Shown one piece after another: positions 9,022 through 17,315 of a stretch of 64,000 nt of DNA (the first letter of the stretch is position 1; each line of letters begins with the position of its first letter). Position numbers and translations under genes: made by a program. The notes below the pieces were generated by a model. It did not search any database and was not told where the DNA came from. It worked only from the letters and a program-made list of their open reading frames with translations. This stretch comes from JAAZGD01 sp964489555 (GTDB lineage: Bacteria > Bacillota > Clostridia > Peptostreptococcales > Anaerovoracaceae): the NCBI GenBank assembly GCA_964489555.1, contig CAZAZF010000001.1:62001-126000 (forward strand), in the 5' to 3' direction.

Positions 9022-10410
9022 TTACATCCCCCGGATCACCGTATTAGCCCACTTACAGGAAACCCACCTTTTCGTCACGATTAAAGCCTTGACCAGATTT
9101 TCCATTCGAACCAGCAAAATCACCAGGTAGATAGGCATGTCCCAAACTACCGTTCCAAAAAAAGCCAACGGAACCGCCAATAGCCATATTGTACCCACTT
9201 CTGTAAACATAGCAAATCTCGTATCTCCTCCCCCTCTTAAGATTCCAACAATATGAATTCCGGAATACAAATCCACCCACATAGTGAAGGCAAACACCAA
9301 TATAATTCGGTAGGCAAAGATCCAACCCTCTTCCGAAAATTCGTAGAACCCCAACAAAGGTTTGGCTGCCAAAATCAACAACCCCCCGGAAACCACCCCA
9401 ATAATAAGCGTGATCTTAACCAACTTTTTTGAAGCATCAATGGCATAATCTCTTTCTCTCCTGCCCAGATGCTCTCCTAATATTATTAATGCGGCGTCCC
9501 CTAAACTAAAAGCAAAGAGAATAAATAAATCAAAAATGGTCAAAGAAGCTCGCACTGCGGCATAAGCTGTAATTCCTGCCTGGGCATAGGCCATATTGCA
9601 CACGGTCATACCCAAACCCCACGCTACTTCATTGGCGGTAGTAGGTATACTATTACGAAATAGACGAACTGCCAACATCTTGTTCCAATGAAAAAATTGT
9701 TTCAGAGGACCGGCGATGATATTTTTTCGTACGAAAACCATCCACAGAACCAAAATAAGCTCCAAGGCTCTGGAAAAAACCGTAGCCATGGCGGCTCCCT
9801 GTACTCCCATGGCCGGTGCGCCAAAATGACCAAAAATAAACACATAATTCAAAAATGTATTGGTACTAAACGCCACCATGCTAATAGCCAAAGGAATCCT
9901 GGGTTGTTGAGTCGCTCGTAATGAAATTTGAAGAGGAAGGGAAATCCCCATCATCAGAAAGGCGGGAGAGCCGATTCGAATATAGGCAATAGCCAGTTCT
10001 GTAGCCGCCAGATCCGATGTAAAAAGTCCGACAAAAATCCCGGTAAATCCCCAGACAAAAATAAAAAACAGAAAACCTACCGCCACACATACCGTCACCG
10101 CAAAACCAATAACTCTTCGAATATTTTCCAGATTACGAGCTCCCCAAAATTGAGCCGTAAATGTACTACATCCGCCATTAAATCCAAACATTACCATCCA
10201 AAACAAGAAAAAAGGTTGAAGACCAATGCCTACAGCCGCTAATTCCGTCTCCCCCAAGCTGCCAACCATAAGATTATCCACTAGATTTAAAGAAGAGGAA
10301 ATAAAGCTTTGAATCGCAATGGGCAAAGCCAATGATGTTAATTTTTTGTAAAAGCTTTTGGAGTCAAGCCGGGCATGGTCATTGAACTCCGGGCAAATCC
10401 ATTTTCTCAA
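9022..10410 (-). CDS. MATE family multidrug/Na+ antiporter
   Basis: Twelve-helix MATE efflux protein, 462 residues. The typical MATE start is visible (FYKKLTSLALPIAIQSF ... NLVDNLMVGSLGETELAAVG), with the second repeat near residues 245-290. The predicted start is TTG at 10410 with GGAG 7 nt upstream; the short leader MRKWICPEFNDHARLDS before the first helix is unusual but in frame with the ribosome-binding site. The family exports cationic drugs or metabolites in exchange for Na+ or H+; the substrate cannot be predicted. It lies downstream of tRNA-Leu(GAG) and its terminator, and converges on the CoA-binding gene. Confidence 0.88.
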   Translation of the reverse strand: MRKWICPEFNDHARLDSKSFYKKLTSLALPIAIQSFISSSLNLVDNLMVGSLGETELAAVGIGLQPFFLFWMVMFGFNGGCSTFTAQFWGARNLENIRRVIGFAVTVCVAVGFLFFIFVWGFTGIFVGLFTSDLAATELAIAYIRIGSPAFLMMGISLPLQISLRATQQPRIPLAISMVAFSTNTFLNYVFIFGHFGAPAMGVQGAAMATVFSRALELILVLWMVFVRKNIIAGPLKQFFHWNKMLAVRLFRNSIPTTANEVAWGLGMTVCNMAYAQAGITAYAAVRASLTIFDLFILFAFSLGDAALIILGEHLGRRERDYAIDASKKLVKITLIIGVVSGGLLILAAKPLLGFYEFSEEGWIFAYRIILVFAFTMWVDLYSGIHIVGILRGGGDTRFAMFTEVGTIWLLAVPLAFFGTVVWDMPIYLVILLVRMENLVKALIVTKRWVSCKWANTVIRGM

Positions 10411-10506
10411 TTTCTTTCTCCTGCCTATTTGTCTATCGCTTAAGATGGCCTTATCATATTACATGGATTTCGAAAAGAATACAATATGGATCTTCGCACC
10501 ATTTCC

Positions 10507-10538
10507 ACAAAAAAATCCCCCGGAATGATATTCCAGGG
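10507..10538 (-). terminator. Terminator after tRNA-Leu(GAG)
   Basis: On the minus strand CCCTGGAAT pairs with ATTCCGGGGG across a short loop and is followed by TTTTTTT. It lies 6 nt after the tRNA 3' end. Confidence 0.75.
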
Positions 10539-10543
10539 AAAAA

Positions 10544-10626
10544 TGGTGCGGCTGAAGGGATTTGAACCCCCACGATCTCTCACACGGCCCTCAACCGTGC
10601 GCGTCTGCCAGTTCCGCCACAGCCGC
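10544..10626 (-). tRNA. tRNA-Leu (GAG)
   Basis: Class II tRNA. The acceptor stem GCGGCTG pairs with CAGCCGC, followed by A and an encoded CCA. The anticodon stem CACGG/CCGTG encloses TTGAGGG, giving anticodon GAG (reads CUC/CUU). The long variable arm and the T loop GGTTCAAATCC are present. Confidence 0.95.
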
Positions 10627-10644
10627 ATATAAAGCACGAATGTA

Positions 10645-10673
10645 ATTATAGCAAACTTCCATTTTCAATGCAA
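10645..10673 (-). promoter_or_regulatory. Sigma-A promoter of tRNA-Leu(GAG)
   Basis: On the minus strand TTGCAT (10668-10673), a 17-nt spacer and TATAAT (10645-10650) lie 18 nt before the mature tRNA 5' end. Confidence 0.7.
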
Positions 10674-10719
10674 GACAACCATCGTTTTTTTGACCATCAT
10701 TTTGTAAGGCCCAATGATC

Positions 10720-11331
10720 TTAGTGAGATGAGGCTCTATCCCTTTGGAACCCCTCCAACAAATGATCCACTTGTTGATAAAGCTGTAAAATGGTTCCGCT
10801 GTTTTCAAGAACATGAGTAGCCAATTTTTTCATTTCAACGGGGCTCATTTGACTTCTCATTCGCTTTTTTATTTCCTCCGGCACATATCCATCCCGTCCC
10901 ATGACTCTGGCCAAGCGCAATTCTTCCGGAGCATCCACCACCCACACTTGAGTGCAAAGCCGATGCAACCCCACTTGAAACAAGAGTACCACATCGAGAA
11001 AAACCAATGGCAATCCATCCTTCTCTGCCCGAACCAGTTGCTCTTCGATTTGATTTAAAATCTCCCGATGGGTAATACGTTCCAATATTTCTTTGCTCTC
11101 TACGCTGGAAAAAGCCCGATTGGCCAGTTTGCGGCGATGTAAACTCCCATTCTCATTTAGAACATCCTTGCCAAACGCTTCCGCCAATTCTTGAAGAATG
11201 GGACTATTGGGCTCCATAATTTCATGGGCAATCCGATCGGCGTCAATCACTTTGTGCCCTTTGGATTCCACATAATGAGACACCGTAGACTTCCCGCTCC
11301 CGATCCCACCGGTGATACCAATAATTTCCAT
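10720..11331 (-). CDS. coaE: Dephospho-CoA kinase
   Basis: Last enzyme of coenzyme A synthesis; it phosphorylates the 3'-hydroxyl of dephospho-CoA with ATP. The P-loop is GITGGIGSGKST at residues 4-15, followed by DADRIAHEIM and the lid region RMRSQM; length 203 residues is normal. The ATG at 11331 is chosen over the one at 11337 because GGAG lies 6 nt before it and touches the upstream one. The gene starts 10 nt after the polA stop, so it is coupled to polA. The mutM gene that often separates them is absent. Confidence 0.96.
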   Translation of the reverse strand: MEIIGITGGIGSGKSTVSHYVESKGHKVIDADRIAHEIMEPNSPILQELAEAFGKDVLNENGSLHRRKLANRAFSSVESKEILERITHREILNQIEEQLVRAEKDGLPLVFLDVVLLFQVGLHRLCTQVWVVDAPEELRLARVMGRDGYVPEEIKKRMRSQMSPVEMKKLATHVLENSGTILQLYQQVDHLLEGFQRDRASSH

Positions 11332-11341
11332 CTGCATCTCC

Positions 11342-14011
11342 TTATTTTAAACCGTACCAATCTTCTCCCATGTGAAAATCCACAGCCAAAGGTACTTTTA
11401 GCGTCACAGCATTTTCCATACTTTCACAAAGAACCTGCCGTACTTTTTCTTCTTCGCCATGCGCCACTCGGATAATCAACTCATCATGAACTTGTAGAAT
11501 TAATCGTGATTTTAACTCCTCCTGTTGTAATCTTTCATATACTTTAATCATGGCAATTTTTATGATATCTGCCGCGCTGCCTTGTATGGGACTATTCATA
11601 GCAAGCCTTTCTCCCATTTGCCGCACCATATAATTTGATGCTGAAATTTCCGGCAGCGGTCTTTTGCGGTTGAAAATAGTCTTTGAGTATCCCTGTTCTT
11701 TTCCCTCAATTACCAAGTGGTCTAAAAACTCTTTTACCTTGTGGTATTTCTCAAAATACTGTTTTATATATTTTTCCGCTTCCATCCTGGAAATACTCAA
11801 TTCCTCTGATAACCCAAACCCACTCATTCCATAAATCACGCCGAAATTTACAGCTTTTGCCCTGCCTCTTTGCTCTGGAGTAATTTCTTCTTCCGGAATG
11901 CCCAACACTTTGGCTGCAGTGATTCGATGCACATCTTCCCCGCGATTGAAACCATCCAACATAATCTCATCTTCTGATAAATGGGCTAGGATTCTCAATT
12001 CAATTTGACTATAATCCGCGCCCATCAAACGATGGTTCTGACCCGCCACAAAAGCTTTCCGGATTCTTCTCCCCAATTCCTGACGAATTGGAATATTTTG
12101 CAGATTGGGTTCGGTACAACTTATTCGCCCGGTAGCGGCCACCGTTTGCTGAAAATGCGCATGAATTTTTCCGTCTTCGTGGACCAATGGCAACAAACCT
12201 TCTACATAAGTGGACTTGATTTTGGACAAAGTTCGATATTCTATCACAAGAGGAATAATAGGGTGTTTCTCCACCAACATTTCCAGCACATCCGCTCCTG
12301 TGCTGTACCCCTTGGTGGTTTTCTTCCCATGGGGAAGTCCCAATTCTTCAAAGAGCACTTGACTCAGCTGTTGGGGAGAATTTACATTAAATTCCATACC
12401 CGCCAGTTCATAAATCTTTGCAGTCAGTCCCTCCAATTGGTCCCCGATTTCAACTCCAATTTGAATCAAAATCTGTGGATCCACTGAAAAACCTTCCCGC
12501 TCCATTGAAGCAAGAACGGGAATCAATGGCATCTCAATCTGATAAAAAACTTCCTGGGCCTCAAATTTTTCAATTTCCTTTTTTAATATATTTTTTAAAG
12601 CGATGGTCTGCCCACACCACAGCAACCCATATGCTCGATATTTTTCATGAAAATCTTCAAATAAATCCATCTGGGTACCTTCTACGAGGTGGTCTTTCAA
12701 AGACAAAACCGATTCGCCCAAATAGTCCAAAGACAATGTGTTAAGATGATAATTGGATCGAGATGGGTCTAATACATAGGCGGCAATGGCTGTATCAAAA
12801 GCAATCTCCCCAGGGCTTTCCTCAAGAACCCAAGTCAAAGAGTACCAATCCTGTTGAAGTTCATGACCAATCCATTTAACTTCTTTTTCTTTCATTTTTC
12901 GCAAAAATTGGCCAAACATTTCTTTATCATAAACCACATAACACCCCTTTTTATCAGACAAGCAAAACAGCCCCTGAATATCCGGTACCTTTTTGTGGTT
13001 GTGATCCGAAAATACCATAATGACCCATTCACTTCCCGGCGCCACTTCTTCTAAAAAGGAGGTTAAATCCTCTGGCGTATGAACGGTATACAAGTTCACA
13101 TTGTCCAACCGGTTAACAGACTTTTTTTGGAAACCCGGTTCTTCCCTCTTTAGTTTCTTCAAGAAACTATTGAACTCCAACTTTCGATAACTTTCTACCA
13201 ATTTATCCAAATCCGGCTCCACCAACTGAAATTCCGACAATTCAAAAGATAATGGAACCCCCGTATCTATGGTTGCCAATCGTTTACTCATAAAAGCAAG
13301 AGCCCGGTTTTCCTCCAACTTGATTCTCAAGCTTTCCTTCGAAACTTCATCCAATCTTTGGTACAAATTCTCCATGGTTCCAAACTGTTGAATCAAAGAA
13401 GACGCCGTTTTTTCTCCCACACCTGGAACTCCTGGTATGTTATCACTAGCATCTCCCATCAATCCCTTATAATCAATAAATTGTTCCGGTGTAAATCCAT
13501 ATTTATCCACCATGGCCTGCCGATCGAATTCTTCAAATTCGGAGATCCCTTTTTTCGTAATAATCACCCGGGTTTGATCGGAAGCTAGCTGCAATTCATC
13601 TTTATCTCCTGTAATAATAATGGGATGGTAGCCTTCTTTCTCCCCTTTTTTCGCAATGGTTCCGATAATATCATCCGCTTCAAAGCCATCCAATTCCAAT
13701 GTTGCAATGTTCATTGCGGAAAGCACCTCTTTTAAAAGAGGAAGTTGCATAGCCAGCTCCATGGGCATTTTCTTACGGCCTGCTTTGTATTCTTCATACT
13801 CTTCATGGCGAAACGTGGGAGCCTTTCGGTCAAAAGCCACCGCCAAGTATGTAGGCTTTTGTTCTCGAATAATCTTCTCCATCATATTAATAAAACCGTA
13901 CACCCCTTGGGTGTACAGTCCTTCTTTCGTTATCATCGGTCGTTGCATGGCATAATAAGCCCGATTAATCAGGCTGTTTCCGTCAATGATGGCTATTATT
14001 CGCTGATCCAT
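11342..14011 (-). CDS. polA: DNA polymerase I
   Basis: Replication and repair polymerase, 889 residues. The 5' nuclease domain comes first (residues 1-300, with DGNSLINRAYYAM, AFDRKAPTFRHE, GFEADDIIGT and GDASDNIPGVPG). A degenerate 3'-5' exonuclease domain spans about 310-480, and the polymerase follows with SQIELRILAHLS, motif B (RAKAVNFGVIYGMSGFGLS) and VHDELI near the C-terminus. The exonuclease carboxylates look lost: the first motif reads WVIMVFSDHN instead of a DxE pair, and the third lacks its Y-x3-D. This matches Bacillus-type Pol I without proofreading. The start overlaps the anti-sigma gene by 16 nt, with GGAG 4 nt upstream. Confidence 0.97.
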   Translation of the reverse strand: MDQRIIAIIDGNSLINRAYYAMQRPMITKEGLYTQGVYGFINMMEKIIREQKPTYLAVAFDRKAPTFRHEEYEEYKAGRKKMPMELAMQLPLLKEVLSAMNIATLELDGFEADDIIGTIAKKGEKEGYHPIIITGDKDELQLASDQTRVIITKKGISEFEEFDRQAMVDKYGFTPEQFIDYKGLMGDASDNIPGVPGVGEKTASSLIQQFGTMENLYQRLDEVSKESLRIKLEENRALAFMSKRLATIDTGVPLSFELSEFQLVEPDLDKLVESYRKLEFNSFLKKLKREEPGFQKKSVNRLDNVNLYTVHTPEDLTSFLEEVAPGSEWVIMVFSDHNHKKVPDIQGLFCLSDKKGCYVVYDKEMFGQFLRKMKEKEVKWIGHELQQDWYSLTWVLEESPGEIAFDTAIAAYVLDPSRSNYHLNTLSLDYLGESVLSLKDHLVEGTQMDLFEDFHEKYRAYGLLWCGQTIALKNILKKEIEKFEAQEVFYQIEMPLIPVLASMEREGFSVDPQILIQIGVEIGDQLEGLTAKIYELAGMEFNVNSPQQLSQVLFEELGLPHGKKTTKGYSTGADVLEMLVEKHPIIPLVIEYRTLSKIKSTYVEGLLPLVHEDGKIHAHFQQTVAATGRISCTEPNLQNIPIRQELGRRIRKAFVAGQNHRLMGADYSQIELRILAHLSEDEIMLDGFNRGEDVHRITAAKVLGIPEEEITPEQRGRAKAVNFGVIYGMSGFGLSEELSISRMEAEKYIKQYFEKYHKVKEFLDHLVIEGKEQGYSKTIFNRKRPLPEISASNYMVRQMGERLAMNSPIQGSAADIIKIAMIKVYERLQQEELKSRLILQVHDELIIRVAHGEEEKVRQVLCESMENAVTLKVPLAVDFHMGEDWYGLK

Positions 14012-14748
14012 ATTTCTCCGTCCTTACCCTCATACGACAAGGTTTCTTCTTCAAAACGTATCAAAAAATGCCACGTCTCTTCCTCGTCCTTAAAGCTGTT
14101 TTTTACCACAAAGTTGCGATTTTCTCGTTGTTGCAAAACCTCCAAATAGTAGATTTCTTCCTCCGGAGTCCCTTGGACCTCTTGCCAAGTCTTCTCTTCA
14201 TTCATTGTGCCTGCCATGGCAAACAGGTCATCCGAATTCTCACCCGCAAAATCCACTTCCTCTCGTTCGGTGTCCTTCATGGATGGTTGAGATCCTTCTT
14301 TTATACGCACCTCTTCTTCCGGCAATTCCCCCAAGTCTCTTTCTATGCTTAAAATAGTTCCTTGTTGAGGATTATTGAATTGTTCCGGCACGCCATTGTC
14401 TTGATTAAATCCATAAATGGATAAGATTCCCACCAAAAAAACCGCCGCCACTACAGACCACCGTTTCCACCAACGGGAAGAGGATTTTACTTCATGGCCC
14501 TCTAAAGACTCCTTTTGCCCTAAAAGTATTTCTTCTTTTAGCGCCCTCCGAAACCGAAGGGAGAATTCTTTCGGGATTTCCGGATGTGGAATTTGCCCAA
14601 GATGGTCTGCCATCTTACATAGCTGGTGTAAAACCAACTGGCAATCATCACAAGAATCAAGATGGGCTCGAATTTCTTCTTGCGCCTTCTCGTCCAATTG
14701 CTCATCCATATATAAAGGCAGTTGTTCCTTCACCTTCTTACAATCCAT
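13996..14748 (-). CDS. Anti-sigma factor with zf-HC2 domain
   Basis: Membrane-anchored anti-sigma protein of 250 residues. The N-terminal ZAS/zf-HC2 zinc motif is HLDSCDDC at about residues 29-36, preceded by MDCKKVKEQLPLYMDEQLDE. One membrane segment (WSVVAAVFLVGILSIYGF) follows at about 96-113, and the remaining 135 residues should be outside the cell and may sense the signal. It lies 75 nt downstream of an ECF sigma factor, so the two form a classical sigma/anti-sigma pair. Its 3' end overlaps the polA start, which is unusual and couples the pair to DNA polymerase I. Confidence 0.85.
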   Translation of the reverse strand: MDCKKVKEQLPLYMDEQLDEKAQEEIRAHLDSCDDCQLVLHQLCKMADHLGQIPHPEIPKEFSLRFRRALKEEILLGQKESLEGHEVKSSSRWWKRWSVVAAVFLVGILSIYGFNQDNGVPEQFNNPQQGTILSIERDLGELPEEEVRIKEGSQPSMKDTEREEVDFAGENSDDLFAMAGTMNEEKTWQEVQGTPEEEIYYLEVLQQRENRNFVVKNSFKDEEETWHFLIRFEEETLSYEGKDGEIWISE

Positions 14749-14823
14749 TATAAACCTTTCCTTCTACATTCTTCAATCCTGAATCTGTACAACCCATCTT
14801 TCATCTGATTAGACGAGCTGTTT

Positions 14824-15405
14824 TTAAAAGGGTTCCCTTCCCTTCAAATAGATTTCCCGTAATTTCAGTCGGGATCTTGAGATTCGCGACTTTACGGTTC
14901 CCACATGGATAGAGAGTATTTCACTAATTTCTTCGTAACTAAAGCCTTGAATATCGCGTAGAATAATGATTTCTTTTTGCTCTAGAGGTAATTTTTCTAA
15001 ACAAACCATCAGATATTTCGTCATTTCTTGCTGTTCAAGCCATTCCTCCGGTCCTTTCTCTTGATCAACAACATCTAGTGTATACTCTTCTTCTCCATCA
15101 TATTTTATAAAACTCTCCGTTGAAATCCTGGCCTTTTTTTTTCGCAACATATCACAGCAAGTGTTGGCAACAATCCGATAGACCCAAGTTTGAAAAGAGC
15201 TTTCTCCTTTAAATGTGTGCAGCGACCGGTATATTTTTAAAAAACTTTCCTGTAAGGCATCCATGGCATCTTCCGGGTTGTTGAAATAACGATATGCCAT
15301 ACTGTAAGCCTTCCCCTGACACGACAAAATGAGAGCTTCAAAGTCACTCTCACTTCCTTGTTTCGCCTTTTCAATTCGAATCGATTCTTCCTTGGTAATC
15401 GTCAT
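14824..15405 (-). CDS. ECF-type RNA polymerase sigma factor
   Basis: Group IV sigma factor of 193 residues with sigma region 2 (AMDALQESFLKIYRSLHTF ... FQTWVYRIVANTCCDMLRKK, residues about 46-95) and region 4 (LPLEQKEIIILRDIQGFSY, then EEISEILSIHVGTVKSR, about 138-175). There is no region 1 or 3, as expected for ECF factors, and the sequence resembles the SigW/RpoE group. AAAAGGG is directly adjacent to the ATG and a TATAAT lies only 7 nt before it, so the transcript may be nearly leaderless, or the true start may be slightly different. Its partner anti-sigma is the next gene. Confidence 0.88.
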   Translation of the reverse strand: MTITKEESIRIEKAKQGSESDFEALILSCQGKAYSMAYRYFNNPEDAMDALQESFLKIYRSLHTFKGESSFQTWVYRIVANTCCDMLRKKKARISTESFIKYDGEEEYTLDVVDQEKGPEEWLEQQEMTKYLMVCLEKLPLEQKEIIILRDIQGFSYEEISEILSIHVGTVKSRISRSRLKLREIYLKGREPF

Positions 15406-15411
15406 CCCTTT

Positions 15412-15417
15412 TATTAT
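15412..15417 (-). promoter_or_regulatory. -10 like element at the sigma gene start
   Basis: On the minus strand TATAAT lies about 7 nt before the ECF sigma ATG. If used, transcription would begin at or beside the start codon. A convincing -35 hexamer is not visible. Confidence 0.35.
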
Positions 15418-15431
15418 ACCTTCACATATGC

Positions 15432-15437
15432 TATACT
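15432..15437 (+). promoter_or_regulatory. Possible -10 of the PHP phosphatase gene
   Basis: TATACT lies 52 nt before the plus-strand start at 15489, in an 83-bp divergent region shared with the sigma factor gene. The -35 at 17 nt is weak (TTTTAT). Confidence 0.35.
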
Positions 15438-15488
15438 TTACGAAATAATTTTAGCTTATTTGCAGATTGATTTCAAGAGGACACACTT

Positions 15489-16283
15489 ATGTATGACATG
15501 CATACCCACAGCCATTACAGCGATGACAGCAGCACTCCCATGAATCTAATGATTGAAGCCGCCATAGAAAAAGGGTTGGACGGAATCGCCATCACCGATC
15601 ATTACGATCCGGACTACCCTACCCCAGGATTTACATTCCTTCCTGATTTTGTTGGATATCAACAGGATTTAGAAGCATATGTAGAGCAGTTTTCCCAAAA
15701 AATTCAGGTAATTCGAGGCCTTGAAATCGGCATTCAACACGGAACCACAATAAATAAATGCGAAGAAACGGCTACCTCATATCCTTATGATTTTCTCATA
15801 GGTTCATTCCATTGTGCCTTGGGGAAAGATCTTTGCGTGGATTATTTCGACCGTCACGCCATAGAAGAATCCTACCATCTCTTCTACAAGTATGTAAACG
15901 ACTGTCTGAAACGATTTCGAAATTTTGATGTGTTGGGACACATCAATATTGTAGATCGCTACACTCCGGAAATTCCACCTCAAGAGCTATTTTTGGAAGA
16001 AATCAAGGACATTCTTCGCCTACTGGTGGATCGAGGTCACGGCTTGGAAATCAACACCAGCAGTTTTCGATACAATTTAGGCAATACCACCACCCCCACA
16101 CGAAGAATTCTGGAAATGTATAAAGAGGTGGGTGGCGAGATTCTCACCGTGGGATCAGATGCCCATTCCCCCCTCCATGTAGGCTATAAACTGGATTGGG
16201 CAAGAGAATTCGCCAAGTCTTGCGGTTTTCGATACTTAGCCTACTATAAAAATAGAACTCCCTTTATGGACCCCCTCGATTAA
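15489..16283 (+). CDS. PHP-domain histidinol-phosphatase family protein
   Basis: Metal-dependent phosphoesterase of 264 residues in the HisJ/HisK family of the PHP superfamily. Metal ligands are spread as in the family: MHTHSHYSDD at the start, AITDHYD, GLEIGIQ, SFHCAL, GHINIVDRY and GSDAHSPLHVG near the end. HisJ removes phosphate from histidinol phosphate in histidine synthesis. No other his gene is in the window and paralogues of unknown substrate are common, so the exact role is uncertain. It is transcribed away from the ECF sigma gene, and its stop overlaps the converging P1 peptidase gene by 4 nt. Confidence 0.8.
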   Translation: MYDMHTHSHYSDDSSTPMNLMIEAAIEKGLDGIAITDHYDPDYPTPGFTFLPDFVGYQQDLEAYVEQFSQKIQVIRGLEIGIQHGTTINKCEETATSYPYDFLIGSFHCALGKDLCVDYFDRHAIEESYHLFYKYVNDCLKRFRNFDVLGHINIVDRYTPEIPPQELFLEEIKDILRLLVDRGHGLEINTSSFRYNLGNTTTPTRRILEMYKEVGGEILTVGSDAHSPLHVGYKLDWAREFAKSCGFRYLAYYKNRTPFMDPLD

Positions 16284-17248
16284 TCTCCTATAAAATCATC
16301 TGCTGCTTTAAGTCCAAATGCCGGCTTTGCCAATCGAACTCCTCGATTAATGGCCATAGCCATTACCTGAGCTGCCATGGCACCCAGCCCATCCGCATTC
16401 ACTTCTTTTTCCCCGGTAGAAAGCACAAAAATAGTATCTCCATCTACGGATGTGTGCACCGGTCGAATGGTTCTGGCGTATCCATTGTGGGCCATAGAAG
16501 CCACTTTGTTGGCCTGATCCTTGGAAAGTTTTCCGTTTGTAATGATACAGCCCAATGTGGTATTGCCAGAAAATACATTTCGATTGCCGGAAATTTCACT
16601 TTCCATAAGAGCCTCCGTACAATCCAGCCCTGTCCCATCTTCCGTAAGAATACCCGCAATGGGTTTTCCTGAATTGGCATCCACAACATCTCCCAATGCA
16701 TTGACTGCAACCACGGCCGCCAACTGCACCTCTCCCATTTCCACCGCATAGATTCCCAAACCGGATTTCATCATACGACCTATCCCTAAATACTTACCTA
16801 TGGTGGCTCCAGCACCGGCTCCAACATTTCCCTCTTCGGGCCGGTTCTTTTCAGACGCAACGCACGCATCGTAGCCCATTGCTGCATCCGGGCGGATTTT
16901 CGGATTCCCTACTACAAGATCAAACAAAGAGGCGCCACAGACAATGGGAACAACACCCACACCTACATCAAAGCCAATTCCTCTTTCTTCCAGATACTTC
17001 ATGGCCCCATCACCGGCTGCCAATCCAAAAGCAGATCCTCCGGATAACATAACACAATGAATCTGCTGAACCATATTGACAGGCTTTAGCAACTCGGTTT
17101 CTCGTGATGCAGGCCCTCCTCCCCGGACATCCACACCGGCTACAGCCCCCTTCTCACATAGGATGGCCGTACATCCGGTGGCCCCTTCCTTACTTGTTCC
17201 ATGGCCAATTCGAACTCCATCGATCTCCCAAATATGAATTTCCTTCAT
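16280..17248 (-). CDS. P1 (DmpA/NylC-type) family peptidase
   Basis: Ntn-type hydrolase of peptidase family S58, 322 residues. The conserved opening WEIDGVRIGHGTSKEGATGCT, the glycine-rich GVDVRGGGPASRETELL, MLSGGSAFGLAAGDG and GAGAGATIGKY are family features. The segment GNTTLGCIITN at about residues 229-239 contains the autoprocessing and nucleophile site used by NylC/DmpA relatives. Members are aminopeptidases or hydrolyse beta-peptides and nylon oligomers after self-cleavage. It follows an OPT peptide transporter on the same strand, separated by a terminator, which suggests a shared role in peptide use. Confidence 0.87.
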   Translation of the reverse strand: MKEIHIWEIDGVRIGHGTSKEGATGCTAILCEKGAVAGVDVRGGGPASRETELLKPVNMVQQIHCVMLSGGSAFGLAAGDGAMKYLEERGIGFDVGVGVVPIVCGASLFDLVVGNPKIRPDAAMGYDACVASEKNRPEEGNVGAGAGATIGKYLGIGRMMKSGLGIYAVEMGEVQLAAVVAVNALGDVVDANSGKPIAGILTEDGTGLDCTEALMESEISGNRNVFSGNTTLGCIITNGKLSKDQANKVASMAHNGYARTIRPVHTSVDGDTIFVLSTGEKEVNADGLGAMAAQVMAMAINRGVRLAKPAFGLKAADDFIGD

Positions 17249-17264
17249 AATGCACCTCCCTTGG

Positions 17265-17292
17265 AAAAAGGGCGGGCTAAGCCCACCCTTTT
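17265..17292 (-). terminator. Terminator after the OPT transporter
   Basis: A 12-bp stem (AAAAGGGTGGGC with GCCCGCCCTTTT, one U-G pair on the minus strand) and a 3-nt loop end in T-rich sequence. It lies between the OPT transporter and the P1 peptidase. Confidence 0.8.
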
Positions 17293-17315
17293 ATTTTGTC
17301 TTTCCATCGATTTGA

